From contig CP013997.1 of assembly GCA_001534745.1 (NCBI GenBank), positions 3,534,001 through 3,598,000 on the forward strand: a stretch of DNA of 64,000 nucleotides, given 5' to 3'. Every line of letters begins with the position of its first letter. The stretch's first letter is position 1. The notes under the pieces were generated by a model. That model was not told the DNA's origin and made no database searches. It worked only from the letters and a program-made list of their open reading frames with translations. Below, piece after piece: positions 20,489 to 30,077 of the stretch. Position numbers and translations under genes: made by a program. Source of the DNA: Pseudomonas monteilii (GTDB taxonomy: Bacteria; Pseudomonadota; Gammaproteobacteria; Pseudomonadales; Pseudomonadaceae).

Positions 20489-22321
20489 TCAACTCTGCTG
20501 CAAATGCCCATACAGCTTGGCATACAGCCCACCCTCGGCGATCAGCTGCTGATGATCGCCATCCTCGGCCACCTGCCCGCCATCGAACACCAGCACGCGG
20601 TCGGCCTGCTTCACCGCTGACAACCGGTGAGCAATGATCAGGGTCGTGCGGCCGCTGAGGAAGCGGGCCAGCGCCTGGTGCAGGTTGTACTCGGTGGCCG
20701 CGTCCAGGGCCGAGGTGGCTTCGTCGAGGATCACCACCTTGGGTTCGGCCAGGATCATGCGGGCGATGGCCAGGCGTTGCCGCTGCCCGCCGGACAGGCG
20801 CACTCCGGAGCGGCCGACCATGCTGTCCAGGCCGTGCGGCAGGGCAGCGATGACCGGCTCGAGCTGGGCGATGCGCAGGGCCTCCCAGCAGGCCTCGTCG
20901 GTGCAGTCGCGGCCCATGGCCAGGTTGGCGCGCACGCTGTCGTTGAACAGCGCCGGGTGTTGCAGCACCACGGCCACCTGCTCGCGCAGGGTCTCCAGGC
21001 CGATCTCCTGCAGGCTCGCGCCACCGAAGCGGATGGTGCCGGCCTGGGCGCTGTAGAGACCCAGCAGCAACTGCACCAAGGTGCTCTTGCCGCCCCCGCT
21101 GGCGCCGACGATCGCGACTTTTTCGCCAGGGGCGATCGACAGGTTCAGCTGGTCCAGCACCGGCTCGTCGCCGTAGGCGAAGCGCAGATCGCGTACGTCG
21201 ATCCCCACCGTGGTGCGCCCGGCGAACGGGTCGGTGGCGCTGGCGAAGTGCGGTTCGTCCTCGCGAGACAGCAGCTCGTTGAGCCGCCCCAGGGCCCCGC
21301 CTGCGGCATAGTAGGCGTATTGCAGGTTGAGCAGCTGCTCGACCGGCCCGATCATGAACCACAGGTAGCTGAACACCGCCAGCATCTGCCCGATGGACAG
21401 GTCGGAAAACAGCACGGTGAGCATGGCCGCCGCGCGGAACAGGTCGATGCCGAACTGGAACAGCAGCCCGCTGGCGCGACTGCTGGCATCGCTCTTCCAC
21501 TGCGAGGCGACGGCCCGGTCGCGCACTTCACGGGCGCGCAGGCCCAGGCGACCGAGGAAATACCCCTGGCGGTTGCTGGCACGGATCTCCTGAACGGCGT
21601 CGAGGGTTTCGGTCAACGCCTGGGTGAAGCGGGCGGTGCTGTCGTTCTCCAGTTTCTTCAGGTGCTTGACCCGCTTGCCCAGCTGCACGGTGCAGTAGAT
21701 CACCAGCGGGTTGAACAGCAGGATCAGCAGCGCCAGCTTCCAGTGCATCCAGATCAGGATGGCGGCGGTGCCGGTCAGGGTGAGCATGGCCACCAGGAAC
21801 CGGCTCAGGGTCTCGCCGACGAACTTGTCCAGCGTGTCCAGATCGGTCACCAGGTGCGTGGCGACGGTGCCGCTGCCCAGGTTCTCGTATTCCTTGAGCG
21901 AAATCCGCTTGAGCCGTTCGATCAGGCGGATACGCAGGCGGTAGACGATGTCCTTGGCCAGCCCGGCGAACAGGCGCGCCTGGGCGACGTTGAACGCCAG
22001 CGCCGCCAGCCGCAGGCAGAAGGTCACGCCCAGCATCAGGCCGATGTAGCCGACCGGCACCTGCCAGTCGGCAGGCAACAGTCGGTTCATCCAGTTCAGG
22101 GCCTTGTCGCCGTTGCCCAGCAGCACTTCGTCGACCAGCAGCGGCAAGAGCAGCGGAATGGGCACGCTGCACAAGGCGCCGAACACGGCGATCAGGTTGG
22201 CGGCCCAGAGGGCTTTGCGGTGGTGCAGCGCCAGGCGACGAATCTCGGCCCAGCTCAGGCGGTCGGCCGCTTTGGGCGAGGCCCCGGCGGGCGGCTCGGG
22301 CGAGCCGGGCAGGTCAAGCAC
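20489..22321 (-). CDS. ABC transporter, fused permease and ATPase (exporter type)
   Basis: 610-residue half-transporter. Residues about 35-330 hold six membrane helices of the ABC_membrane type. The ATPase follows with Walker A VGASGGGKSTL, Q-loop QHPALF, signature LSGGQRQRLAIARM, Walker B VVILDEATSALD and the switch histidine in IIAHRLS. It probably works as a homodimer exporting lipid, peptide or drug; the substrate is unknown. The start overlaps the upstream DsbA-like gene by 8 bp, so the two are likely co-translated. Confidence 0.92.
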   Translation of the reverse strand: MLDLPGSPEPPAGASPKAADRLSWAEIRRLALHHRKALWAANLIAVFGALCSVPIPLLLPLLVDEVLLGNGDKALNWMNRLLPADWQVPVGYIGLMLGVTFCLRLAALAFNVAQARLFAGLAKDIVYRLRIRLIERLKRISLKEYENLGSGTVATHLVTDLDTLDKFVGETLSRFLVAMLTLTGTAAILIWMHWKLALLILLFNPLVIYCTVQLGKRVKHLKKLENDSTARFTQALTETLDAVQEIRASNRQGYFLGRLGLRAREVRDRAVASQWKSDASSRASGLLFQFGIDLFRAAAMLTVLFSDLSIGQMLAVFSYLWFMIGPVEQLLNLQYAYYAAGGALGRLNELLSREDEPHFASATDPFAGRTTVGIDVRDLRFAYGDEPVLDQLNLSIAPGEKVAIVGASGGGKSTLVQLLLGLYSAQAGTIRFGGASLQEIGLETLREQVAVVLQHPALFNDSVRANLAMGRDCTDEACWEALRIAQLEPVIAALPHGLDSMVGRSGVRLSGGQRQRLAIARMILAEPKVVILDEATSALDAATEYNLHQALARFLSGRTTLIIAHRLSAVKQADRVLVFDGGQVAEDGDHQQLIAEGGLYAKLYGHLQQS

Positions 22322-22946
22322 AGGCTGCCTGCTCCAGCCAACGGGCCAGCAAGGGTTGCAGACGTTCCAAGGGTTGGAAGCCGTTGGTCAACAAGGCCAG
22401 CTGACCGTTGCGCTCGGCCAGCAAGGTCGGGAAGCCGGCGATCCCCAGGCGCTGCGCCCAGGCGAAATCGGCCTCGGTGGCGGCGCGGGTATCGGCCTGG
22501 TCGAAGGCGATGCGGAACCGCTCGCGGTCGAACCCGGCCTGCTCGGCCAGCGCCACCAGTTGCGGGGCGCGGGTGATGTCCGTCCCCGCCTGGTAGAACG
22601 CCTTCTGGATCAGTACCAGCAGCGGCCACAGGCGCGAAGCGTCCAGTTCACGGGCCGCCACCAGGGCCCGGCACGCCGGCTCGGTGTCGTAGACGAAACC
22701 GTCCGGCAAGGCGCCCTCGAACGCGAACGGTTGCCCGGTCGCCTCGCTGACGGCCTGCCAGTGGTCGAGGATGTAACGCCGGGTCGAGGCATCCAGTACG
22801 CTGCTGCCCCGGCGCAGCCCACCGACCACCAGGCAGGTGTCGACCCCGGCCTGCGCCGCCTGCTCGATCAGGGCCTGCGCCACCGGCGCGAAGCCCCAGC
22901 ACCAGGAACACATCGGGTCCATCACATAGAGCAGGCGTGCACTCAT
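22314..22946 (-). CDS. DsbA-family (FrnE-like) thioredoxin-fold oxidoreductase
   Basis: 210 residues with the active site CSWC at residues 13-16 (MDPMCSWCWGF) and the cis-proline segment GIAGFPTLL near residue 170. There is no signal peptide, so it is cytoplasmic. FrnE-like members are implicated in oxidative stress or act on small thiol substrates. It is sandwiched between trhO and the ABC exporter with tiny gaps, suggesting one transcript. Confidence 0.88.
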   Translation of the reverse strand: MSARLLYVMDPMCSWCWGFAPVAQALIEQAAQAGVDTCLVVGGLRRGSSVLDASTRRYILDHWQAVSEATGQPFAFEGALPDGFVYDTEPACRALVAARELDASRLWPLLVLIQKAFYQAGTDITRAPQLVALAEQAGFDRERFRIAFDQADTRAATEADFAWAQRLGIAGFPTLLAERNGQLALLTNGFQPLERLQPLLARWLEQAACA

Positions 22947-22949
22947 GGA

Positions 22950-23885
22950 TCAGGCCTCGGCCTTGCGGTAGTTGTGCCCGATCGGGTGCGGCAGGTTGCG
23001 GGCCTTGGCCAGCTCGATCTGCTTCTGCCGGTCGATGGCGCTGCGACGGGTCTTCTCGCTCAGGCTGTCCCAGCAATGGGGGCAGCTGATGCCTGGCGCA
23101 TAATGCTCGCTGGCCCGGTCCTCGACGCTGACCGGGTGACGGCAGGCGTGGCACTGGTCGTAGTCACCTTCGGAAAGGTCATGGCGCACGGTGACGCGGT
23201 TGTCGAAGACGAAGCAGTCGCCTTCCCACAGGCTGTCTTCCTGGGGCACCTCCTCGAAGTACTTGAGGATGCCGCCCTTGAGGTGATAGACCGCCTCGAA
23301 ACCTTCGCCGAGCATGTAGCTGGAGGCCTTCTCGCAGCGGATGCCGCCGGTGCAGAACATGGCGACCTTCTTGTGCCGGCTCGGGTCGAAGTGCTCCTTG
23401 ATGTACTGGGGGAACTCGCGGAAGCTGGTGGTCTTGGGGTCGATGGCGTCCTTGAAGGTGCCGATGGCCACTTCGTAGTCGTTGCGGGTGTCGATCAGCA
23501 GCACTTCAGGGTCGCTGATCAGCGCGTTCCAGTCCTTGGGCTCGACGTAGGTCCCGACCGCCTGGTTGGGGTCGACGCCCGGCACGCCAAGGGTGACGAT
23601 CTCTTTCTTGAGCTTGACCTTGGTGCGGTAGAACGGCTGCTCGTCGCAGAGGGATTCTTTGTGGTCGATGTCGACCAGGCGCGGGTCGTTGCGCAGCCAG
23701 GCGAGCAAGGCATCGATGCCCTGACGGGTGCCCGAGACGGTGCCGTTGATGCCTTCTTCGGCCAGCAGCAGCGTGCCTTTGACGTCATGGGCCAGCATGG
23801 CCTGGTGCAGAGGCTCGCGCAGGGCCTCGTAGTCTTTCAGGGTGACGAACTTGTACAGCGCCGCGACGACGATCGGTTGGGACAT
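22950..23885 (-). CDS. trhO: tRNA uridine-34 hydroxylase (rhodanese family)
   Basis: 311-residue YceA/TrhO protein that hydroxylates U34 of certain tRNAs in an oxygen-dependent way. The rhodanese domain carries the active cysteine in [15 protein letters not shown]-terminal cysteine/histidine set ([15 protein letters not shown]) suggests a zinc site. I chose the ATG at 23885 ([13 protein letters not shown]), the usual family start; upstream in-frame sequence overlaps the bolA-side terminator. Confidence 0.93.
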   Translation of the reverse strand: MSQPIVVAALYKFVTLKDYEALREPLHQAMLAHDVKGTLLLAEEGINGTVSGTRQGIDALLAWLRNDPRLVDIDHKESLCDEQPFYRTKVKLKKEIVTLGVPGVDPNQAVGTYVEPKDWNALISDPEVLLIDTRNDYEVAIGTFKDAIDPKTTSFREFPQYIKEHFDPSRHKKVAMFCTGGIRCEKASSYMLGEGFEAVYHLKGGILKYFEEVPQEDSLWEGDCFVFDNRVTVRHDLSEGDYDQCHACRHPVSVEDRASEHYAPGISCPHCWDSLSEKTRRSAIDRQKQIELAKARNLPHPIGHNYRKAEA

Positions 23886-23934
23886 GCAGGGATTCTCCAG
23901 GTGGTCACCCGCGCAAGGGGCGGACCGGACGACA

Positions 23935-23962
23935 AACGAAAAACGCGCCGACGGGCGGCGCG
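23935..23962 (-). terminator. Terminator after the BolA-like gene
   Basis: On the minus strand CGCGCCG-cccgt-CGGCGCG is followed by TTTTTCGTTT. It ends the DUF2059-bolA transcript and separates it from trhO. Confidence 0.85.
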
Positions 23963-23993
23963 CTTCGAAGTCTAGCAAATTCCGGCGAACGAA

Positions 23994-24293
23994 TCAGTGC
24001 CGGCTGCCGCCTGCACAGACGGGCGAGGCCGGCGCGGCGCCGACCTGTGCCCATTCTTCCGGGGTGTAGGTGTGCAGCGCCAGGGCATGGAACTCGCCCA
24101 TCAGCGCGCCCAGGATGGCGTAGACCTTCTGGTGACGCTTGACGCTGTTCAGGCCGGCGAACTGCGCACTGACGATGATCGCCTTGTAGTGCGTCTGCTG
24201 GCCACGGCTGTGCATGTGGCTCTCGTCGAGCACCTCGAGGTGCTCGGGCGTCAGCAGGGCCAGACTGTGCTCGATGCGTTGCTGCATGGTCAT
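23994..24293 (-). CDS. BolA-family protein
   Basis: 99 residues. The class II KH-like fold is recognised from SHMHSRGQQTHYKAIIVS, FAGLNSVKRHQKVYAIL and EFHALALHTYTPEEW. BolA proteins pair with monothiol glutaredoxins in iron-sulfur handling and can also bind DNA. The C-terminal histidine (ALHTY) is conserved. The ribosome site is weak, and either of two nearby ATGs (24293 or 24287) could be used. It follows the DUF2059 gene after 10 bp. Confidence 0.9.
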   Translation of the reverse strand: MTMQQRIEHSLALLTPEHLEVLDESHMHSRGQQTHYKAIIVSAQFAGLNSVKRHQKVYAILGALMGEFHALALHTYTPEEWAQVGAAPASPVCAGGSRH

Positions 24294-24303
24294 CGTGCCG
24301 GGC

Positions 24304-24828
24304 TCACTTCTTCGCCGGCGCGGCAGCCTTGCCGGCGTTCGGGTCGAGTTCCTTGGTCATGTCCTCGAGCAGCTTGTTGACCACCGGAACGGCCGGCTCC
24401 AGCTTGGACTGGGTCAGCTGGGCGGACTGCTGGGTGACCTTGGGCATTTCACGCATCACCTTGCGACCGACCGGCGACTCGTAGAACTTGACCAGTTCCT
24501 TGAGCTCGTCCTCGGTGAAGCTGGTGGTGTACAGCTTGACCATGTCGGGCTTGAGCTTCTTCCAGCCGATGGCGCTTTCCAGCGCGGCATTGGCCTTGGC
24601 CTGATAGCTGTCGAGCACGGCTTTCTTCGAGGCAGGCGCCTTGGTCTGTTCGAAGCGCTGGGCGAACATCTGCTGGACCTGCATGTACACCGGGGTGCCC
24701 AGCTTGTCGGCGTTGGCCAGGGCGAGGAATTTCTCGGCGCTGGCGTTGTGGCTGGCTGTGTCGGCGAGTACCTGGCCACTGGCACAGGCCAGTGCCACGG
24801 CGGCGCAGAGGGCACGAAGACGGGTCAT
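24304..24828 (-). CDS. Secreted DUF2059 protein
   Basis: 174 residues. A signal peptide is evident (MTRLRALCAAVALACASGQVLA, cleaved after LA). The mature part is helical and contains MVKLYTTSFTEDELKELVKFYESPVGRKV, the hallmark of DUF2059. It ends in a lysine/alanine/proline-rich tail. Function is unknown, probably periplasmic. The ATG at 24828 has AAGGAAG seven bases upstream. Confidence 0.88.
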   Translation of the reverse strand: MTRLRALCAAVALACASGQVLADTASHNASAEKFLALANADKLGTPVYMQVQQMFAQRFEQTKAPASKKAVLDSYQAKANAALESAIGWKKLKPDMVKLYTTSFTEDELKELVKFYESPVGRKVMREMPKVTQQSAQLTQSKLEPAVPVVNKLLEDMTKELDPNAGKAAAPAKK

Positions 24829-24982
24829 TGCACTTCCTTCATCTGACAGGCGAGGTAGCACCTCGGGGTAGAGCATTCTGCGCCTCGAAGGGCCCAGGGC
24901 TCAAGCGGGTGACGAGCGATGGAACCGCTCGAATGGATCAGGGCCTAAAACTGCGGATACACACCACAAAGGAGTGAGCAGC

Positions 24983-26377
24983 ATGAGCCGTACCGAAACT
25001 GACAGCCTGGGACCGGTCGAAGTTCCTCAAGAGGCCTACTGGGGGGCGCAGACGCAACGCTCGCTGATCAACTTCGCCATCGGTCAGCAGCGCATGCCGA
25101 TCGAGGTGGTGCACGCCCTGGCGCTGATCAAGAAGGCTGCCGCACGGGTCAACGATCGCAACGGCGACCTGGCGGCCGACCTGGCCCGGTTGATCGAACA
25201 GGCGGCGGACGAAGTCCTGGCGGGCGACCACGACACGCAGTTCCCGCTGGTGGTCTGGCAGACCGGCAGCGGCACCCAGAGCAACATGAACGTCAACGAG
25301 GTGATCGCCGGGCGGGCCAACGAACTGGCCGGGCAAGGCCGCGGCGGCAAGTCGCCGGTGCACCCGAACGATCACGTCAACCGCTCGCAGAGTTCCAACG
25401 ACTGCTTCCCGACCGCCATGCACATCGCCGCCGCCAAGGCCGTGCACGAGCAGCTGCTGCCGGCGATCGCCGAGCTGTCCGCCGGCCTGGCCGAGCTGGG
25501 CGCGCGCCACCAGCACCTGGTCAAGACCGGGCGTACCCACATGATGGACGCCACGCCGATCACCTTCGGCCAGGAAGTGTCGGCGTTCGTCGCGCAACTC
25601 GACTATGCCCAGCGCGCCATCCGCGCCAGCCTGCCGGCGGTGTACGAGCTGGCCCAGGGCGGCACGGCGGTCGGGACCGGGCTGAACGCGCCTCAGGGTT
25701 TTGCCGAAGCAGTGGCGGCCGAACTGGCGGCGTTGTCGGGCTTGCCGTTCGTCACCGCACCGAACAAGTTCGCCGCACTGGCCGGGCATGAGCCGCTGAC
25801 CAGCCTGGCCGGTGGCTTGAAGACCTTGGCGGTGGCGCTGATGAAGATCGCCAACGACTTGCGCCTGCTCGGCTCCGGCCCACGTGCCGGGCTGGCCGAA
25901 GTGCGCCTGCCGGCCAACGAACCCGGCAGCTCGATCATGCCGGGCAAGGTCAACCCGACCCAGTGCGAGGCCTTGTCGATGCTGGCCTGCCAGGTGCTGG
26001 GCAACGATGCGACGATCGGCTTTGCCGCCAGTCAGGGCCACCTGCAGCTGAACGTGTTCAAGCCGGTGATCATCCACAACCTGCTGCAGTCGATCGAGCT
26101 GTTGGCCGACGGCTGCCGCAACTTCACCGAGCATTGCGTGACGGGGATCGAACCGGATGCCGAGAAGATGGCCGAGCACCTGGAGCGTGGCCTGATGCTG
26201 GTGACGGCCCTGAACCCGCACATCGGCTACGACAAGTCGGCCGAGATCGCCAAGAAGGCCTATGGCGAGGGGCTGACCTTGCGTGAAGCCGCGCTGGCGT
26301 TGGGGTACCTGACCAACGAGCAGTTCGATGAGTGGGTGCGGCCCGAGCAGATGCTGGCGCCGGGCAGCAGAGGCTGA
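24983..26377 (+). CDS. fumC: Fumarate hydratase, class II
   Basis: 464-residue iron-independent fumarase of the TCA cycle, converting fumarate to malate. Signature [13 protein letters not shown] is at about residues 315-327. Other active-site segments are [14 protein letters not shown] and [14 protein letters not shown] prefer the ATG at 24983, eight bases after AAGGAG, over a GTG at 24974 that lies inside the ribosome site. FumC forms in Pseudomonas often serve under iron limitation or oxidative stress; no Fur box is evident here. Confidence 0.95.
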   Translation: MSRTETDSLGPVEVPQEAYWGAQTQRSLINFAIGQQRMPIEVVHALALIKKAAARVNDRNGDLAADLARLIEQAADEVLAGDHDTQFPLVVWQTGSGTQSNMNVNEVIAGRANELAGQGRGGKSPVHPNDHVNRSQSSNDCFPTAMHIAAAKAVHEQLLPAIAELSAGLAELGARHQHLVKTGRTHMMDATPITFGQEVSAFVAQLDYAQRAIRASLPAVYELAQGGTAVGTGLNAPQGFAEAVAAELAALSGLPFVTAPNKFAALAGHEPLTSLAGGLKTLAVALMKIANDLRLLGSGPRAGLAEVRLPANEPGSSIMPGKVNPTQCEALSMLACQVLGNDATIGFAASQGHLQLNVFKPVIIHNLLQSIELLADGCRNFTEHCVTGIEPDAEKMAEHLERGLMLVTALNPHIGYDKSAEIAKKAYGEGLTLREAALALGYLTNEQFDEWVRPEQMLAPGSRG

Positions 26378-26384
26378 TCGTAAG

Positions 26385-26428
26385 GCCGAGGTCCGGGCGC
26401 CGCCCCCCATCGCGGCGCCCTCCTCGGC
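26385..26428. terminator. Convergent hairpin between fumC and lyase-like gene
   Basis: Nested inverted repeats GCCGAGG...CCTCGGC and GGGCGCCGC...GCGGCGCCC fill the 51-bp gap between two convergent genes. No strong T-run on either side, so its efficiency is uncertain. Confidence 0.65.
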
Positions 26429-27766
26429 TCAAAGGCTTTTGCCGGGCTTAAGCAGACGCTTGAAAAACGATGTCGCTGACTGCCGTACGGCTCTGCTGCG
26501 CTCGCGTATGGCCTCGCAGTGCTCGCAATCGTCGGCCGGCCCTTGCTCAGGGTAGCGCAGAGACATCGGGTGAGTGTCTTTGCAGCACGCGACACAGCCG
26601 ACCTCGGGGTACCCATGGGTGAGGGTTTCCCACATGTAGTGGAAATCGCCCTGCGCAGGACGATGCCGGGCGATGAACGCGCGGGTCTGTGGCAGGTGCC
26701 TGCCCAAGCGCACCGCGTAATGGGTATAGGCGATCTCGAATGTCCACTGCGCACTGAGCTTGAAGCCTGAGTACTGCGTGCTCAGGTCTGGCATCAGCGC
26801 AATGTTTTCGTACCCGCAATGCAGCTCCATGGCCTTGGTGAGGCGTTCTTCCGCTTGGGTCTCGGTGTCCTGATAGAGATCGATACCGTGCATCAACGCC
26901 GTTTCGGCCACATTGATGGTCGAGGCCAGGCCATAGGCCGTGTGGGCGAAGTCGCGACAGGTTTCGATGTTCAAACCGTCGATGAAGCGCCAGGGTCGAC
27001 CCCAGGCGACCTTGAATTCCTCTTCCGTGGGTTGCCTGCTCCAGTTGGGCAGTAACCGGGGGACCGGGCCGTCGGTCTCCAGATAGATCTGGGCGACCAG
27101 ATGGTCCTTCCAGAACTGCAGGCTGCGGGCGGCTAACGCAAGGTCGTCGGTATGGATGGCAATGTAGTAGAGCGCCTCGATGCCGGTCGCGCGCCAGTTG
27201 CTTGCCCAGATATCACGCAACCAGCCTTCGCCGTAGAACAGTTTTTCGATGATCGGCTGAAACTGGGTCTTCAGCATGGTCTTGAAGGCTTGCTGGCCCT
27301 GGCTGCTCCAACCCGCGTCGGTATGGACCAGGATTTCGGCGGCGCAGGTAAAGATCGAAGCGGCCCAGGAGGCCTGTAGCCTGGCATTTTCACCGACATG
27401 GCCCTGTGTCAGATTGGCAGACCAGGCATCGAGGATGCGGATGGACGTGGCGGCGTAGTCCCGATCGCCAGTGATGGTCCACAGCAGCGCTTGCCCGTAG
27501 GCGGCCTGCGCATCGCGCGTTTCGTCGGTGCACCCCAGATCAGGGTTGCTGTAGGCGCCACACTCGACCTGGTGCCTGGGTTTGGGTTGCCAGTTCTTCG
27601 AGCCGCGACCCAGATAGTCGTTGACGACTTTCTCATAGGCACTTTTCCACGGTTCCTTGTCCAGATTCCTGCCGACGAAGGTGCTCATGTAGTGGACGTT
27701 GACCTTGATGCCGGGATGCATGAAGGGGGACACCGCGCCGTGCTCGATCGCGTCTGTCTTTTCCAT
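26429..27766 (-). CDS. Putative polysaccharide (alginate) lyase-like protein, Cys-rich C-terminus
   Basis: 445 residues with an alpha/alpha-barrel look. The segments WASNWRATGIEALYYIAI (about 190-210) and IETCRDFAHTAYGLASTINV (about 265) resemble the E-x-x-RD-x-x-H pattern of the alginate-lyase superfamily. There is no signal peptide, unlike most lyases. The C-terminus has C391, C394, C395, C414 and C417 (CVACC and CEHC), possibly a metal site. Base composition looks less GC-rich than its neighbours, suggesting transfer. The substrate, and whether it is catalytic, are unknown. It lies alone between fumC and a DMT exporter gene. Confidence 0.65.
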   Translation of the reverse strand: MEKTDAIEHGAVSPFMHPGIKVNVHYMSTFVGRNLDKEPWKSAYEKVVNDYLGRGSKNWQPKPRHQVECGAYSNPDLGCTDETRDAQAAYGQALLWTITGDRDYAATSIRILDAWSANLTQGHVGENARLQASWAASIFTCAAEILVHTDAGWSSQGQQAFKTMLKTQFQPIIEKLFYGEGWLRDIWASNWRATGIEALYYIAIHTDDLALAARSLQFWKDHLVAQIYLETDGPVPRLLPNWSRQPTEEEFKVAWGRPWRFIDGLNIETCRDFAHTAYGLASTINVAETALMHGIDLYQDTETQAEERLTKAMELHCGYENIALMPDLSTQYSGFKLSAQWTFEIAYTHYAVRLGRHLPQTRAFIARHRPAQGDFHYMWETLTHGYPEVGCVACCKDTHPMSLRYPEQGPADDCEHCEAIRERSRAVRQSATSFFKRLLKPGKSL

Positions 27767-27841
27767 TGTCTTGTGCCCTGTAGGTGGAGGCCTTATTGAA
27801 TGCCCTCACCTCATGAAGGGACAACTGGCACAATTGACAGG

Positions 27842-28813
27842 TCACCCACGCGTCTGGCCGCTCTGCGCGGATCCGCGCCGCAGACGCCACTGCGCGACCA
27901 GCGAAGGCCCCAGCGCCACCAGCGTCGAGCCCACCACTACGGTGACCGCCCCGACATAGCCCACGGCATTGATGTCCTCGGCCTGCACATAGTCGGGCCA
28001 GACGACGGCCGCCAGCGCCACGGCCACGAAGGTCACCAGAGGCGTCAGGGCCAGGGTGGCGCTGACCTTCGAGGCCTCCCAGTGCGCCAGCGCCTCGGCG
28101 AAGGCGCCATAGGCCACCAGGGTATTGAGGCAGCAGGCCAGCAGCAGCCACTTCTGCACGGAGGACAGCTCGAGCGCTTCCAGCGGATGCACCCAGGGGA
28201 TCAGCAACGTGGCGCAGCCCAGGTAGATCACCATCATCACCTGCTGCGAGTGCCAGACCGTGAGCAGCTGCTTCTGGCTCAAGGCGTAGAAGACCCAGAT
28301 GCTGGTGGCCAGAAGGATGGTCAGCACGCCCGTGGTGTAGGTGCCCAGCGAGGTCAGCAGTTCGCTCAGGCGCTGGTTGAAGAACAGGCCGAAGCCCACC
28401 AGCAACACCAGCAATCCCAGGCCTTGGCCGAGGCTGAAGCGTTCCTTGAAGACGAACACGCTGGCCACCAGCAACAGCACCGGCCCCATCTGCACCACCA
28501 GTTGTGCCGTCCCCGGGCTGAGCAGGTTGAGCCCCATCAGGTACAACACGTAGTTGCCCAGCAGACCGGCGATCGCCAGCCCGACCAGCCCATAGCGCCG
28601 ACGCCCCAGCCCCTGGAAGCGCGGCAGGCGCTTCTGCGCCGCCAGCCAGGCCAGCAGCAACCCACCCGATACCAGCAGGCGGTACCAGGTGACCGTCACC
28701 GGATCCATCACCTGCAGCACCTGCTTGAGCTTGATCGGCAAGATGCCCCACAGAAACGCGGTCACGAGCGCCAAGAACAGACCGCGTACCCAGCGTCCGG
28801 AAGAAATGTGCAT
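27842..28813 (-). CDS. DMT-superfamily (EamA) transporter
   Basis: 323 residues, about ten hydrophobic helices arranged as two EamA repeats (first from GLFLALVTAFLWG, second from GVLTILLATSIWVFYAL). The family exports amino acids, metabolites or drugs. Substrate cannot be inferred. The start MHISSGRWVRG has a modest ribosome site. Confidence 0.88.
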   Translation of the reverse strand: MHISSGRWVRGLFLALVTAFLWGILPIKLKQVLQVMDPVTVTWYRLLVSGGLLLAWLAAQKRLPRFQGLGRRRYGLVGLAIAGLLGNYVLYLMGLNLLSPGTAQLVVQMGPVLLLVASVFVFKERFSLGQGLGLLVLLVGFGLFFNQRLSELLTSLGTYTTGVLTILLATSIWVFYALSQKQLLTVWHSQQVMMVIYLGCATLLIPWVHPLEALELSSVQKWLLLACCLNTLVAYGAFAEALAHWEASKVSATLALTPLVTFVAVALAAVVWPDYVQAEDINAVGYVGAVTVVVGSTLVALGPSLVAQWRLRRGSAQSGQTRG

Positions 28814-28978
28814 GAAACCCTCGAATGACGCCTGAACGAAAAGATGCCTGGATTCTAGGCGGTGCGCCGGAGCAGCGGTATTGGAAAAGGCTGAAAAGAA
28901 TTCCTCGGCTCATTCCCCGGCGGATCGATGTCGCCCCACACGTCAGGCCACGCTGGCCTTCACGTCGTCCTGACGATA

Positions 28979-29003
28979 CGCTATGTATACGTTTCATATA
29001 GCG
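28979..29003. promoter_or_regulatory. Candidate operator for the ParD-like regulator
   Basis: CGCTAT and ATAGCG form an inverted repeat with 13 bases between, including a GTATAC palindrome. It ends 8 bp before the start codon of the ribbon-helix-helix gene. This is where autoregulating antitoxins usually bind. Confidence 0.5.
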
Positions 29004-29011
29004 AGAGACCC

Positions 29012-29215
29012 ATGGGCATCGTCAAGATCTCCGACACCCTGCATGAAGACCTGCGCCTGGCCAGCACGGTCATGTCCCGTTCGATCAATGCCCAGGCCGA
29101 GCACTGGATTCGCCTGGGCATGCTCGCCGAGCTGCACCCGCAAGCCACGTATCAGGACCTGCTGCGCCAACTGCTGCGCCAGGAACAGGCCACCCTCCAG
29201 GCGTTGCTGCAATGA
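29012..29215 (+). CDS. ParD-like ribbon-helix-helix protein
   Basis: 67 residues. The N-terminal MGIVKISDTLHEDLRLAS looks like the beta strand and first helix of a ribbon-helix-helix DNA binder, matching the 'ParD-like antitoxin' family. The rest is helical and ends in a glutamine/leucine-rich stretch. Its stop overlaps the next start as ATGA, so it is translationally coupled to a methionine aminopeptidase instead of a ParE toxin. It may repress its own promoter through the upstream palindrome. Confidence 0.78.
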   Translation: MGIVKISDTLHEDLRLASTVMSRSINAQAEHWIRLGMLAELHPQATYQDLLRQLLRQEQATLQALLQ

Positions 29216-29997
29216 GCCAGGTCATCCTCAAGACCGCACCGCAACTGGCGTTGATGCGTCGCGCCGGGCAACTGCTGGCCGAGGTATTCGCCGAGCTAGA
29301 CCGCTTTATCCAGCCTGGCGTCACCACGATGCAGATCAACGACCACGCCGAAGCCTTCATCGTCCAGACGCTCAAGGCACGCCCGGCCAGCAAGGGGCAA
29401 TACGGCTTCCCCTACGCCCTGAACACCTCGGTCGATCACGTGGTCTGCCACGGCATGCCCGATGCCAGGCAGCGTCTGGAGGCAGGCAGCATCGTCAATG
29501 TCGACATCACCCTCGAGCAAGGCGGCTACATTGCCGACTCGTCGAAGATGTACGCCATCGGCGCCATCGACGAGGCAGCCCGCCACCTGGTCGACACCAC
29601 CTACGAGGCGCTGTGGAAAGGCATCGAGCAGGTGCGACCTGGCGCGACCCTGGGCGATATCGGCCATGCCATCCAGGCCCACGCCGAAGCGGCGGGCTAC
29701 AGCGTGGTGCGCGAATACTGCGGCCACGGCATCGGCCAGCAGATGCACGAAAAGCCCGAGGTGCTGCATTACGGCCAACGTGGCAGCGGCCTGCGCCTGA
29801 AACCTGGCATGGTCTTCACCATCGAGCCGATGATCAACCAGGGCGCCCGTGGCGTGAAGACCTTGCGCGATGGCTGGACCGTGATCACCCGCGATCGCCT
29901 GCTGTCGGCGCAATGGGAGCATACCGTGGCGGTGACCGAGGACGGGGTCGAGGTGCTGACCCTGCGGGCCGAAGAGGCCGGACGCCTGGGGCGCTGA
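29212..29997 (+). CDS. map: Type I methionine aminopeptidase (second copy)
   Basis: 261 residues. Removes N-terminal methionine from new proteins. The five metal ligands are present: D in IVNVDIT, D in IADSSKMY, H in CGHGIG, E in FTIEPM and E in QWEHTV; the substrate-binding histidine is in VVCHGMPD. The essential map normally lies near rpsB, so this is likely a paralogue. It is coupled to a ParD-like gene. An inhibitory or specialised maturation role is possible, but I cannot tell. Confidence 0.92.
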   Translation: MSQVILKTAPQLALMRRAGQLLAEVFAELDRFIQPGVTTMQINDHAEAFIVQTLKARPASKGQYGFPYALNTSVDHVVCHGMPDARQRLEAGSIVNVDITLEQGGYIADSSKMYAIGAIDEAARHLVDTTYEALWKGIEQVRPGATLGDIGHAIQAHAEAAGYSVVREYCGHGIGQQMHEKPEVLHYGQRGSGLRLKPGMVFTIEPMINQGARGVKTLRDGWTVITRDRLLSAQWEHTVAVTEDGVEVLTLRAEEAGRLGR

Positions 29998-30077
29998 GGA
30001 TTGCCCGGGGCGCCGGGCCTCTTCTACACTCGGCGCCCAGGTCACCCCTTCTCGTGCTGCACAGGAGTCTTTTTTCA

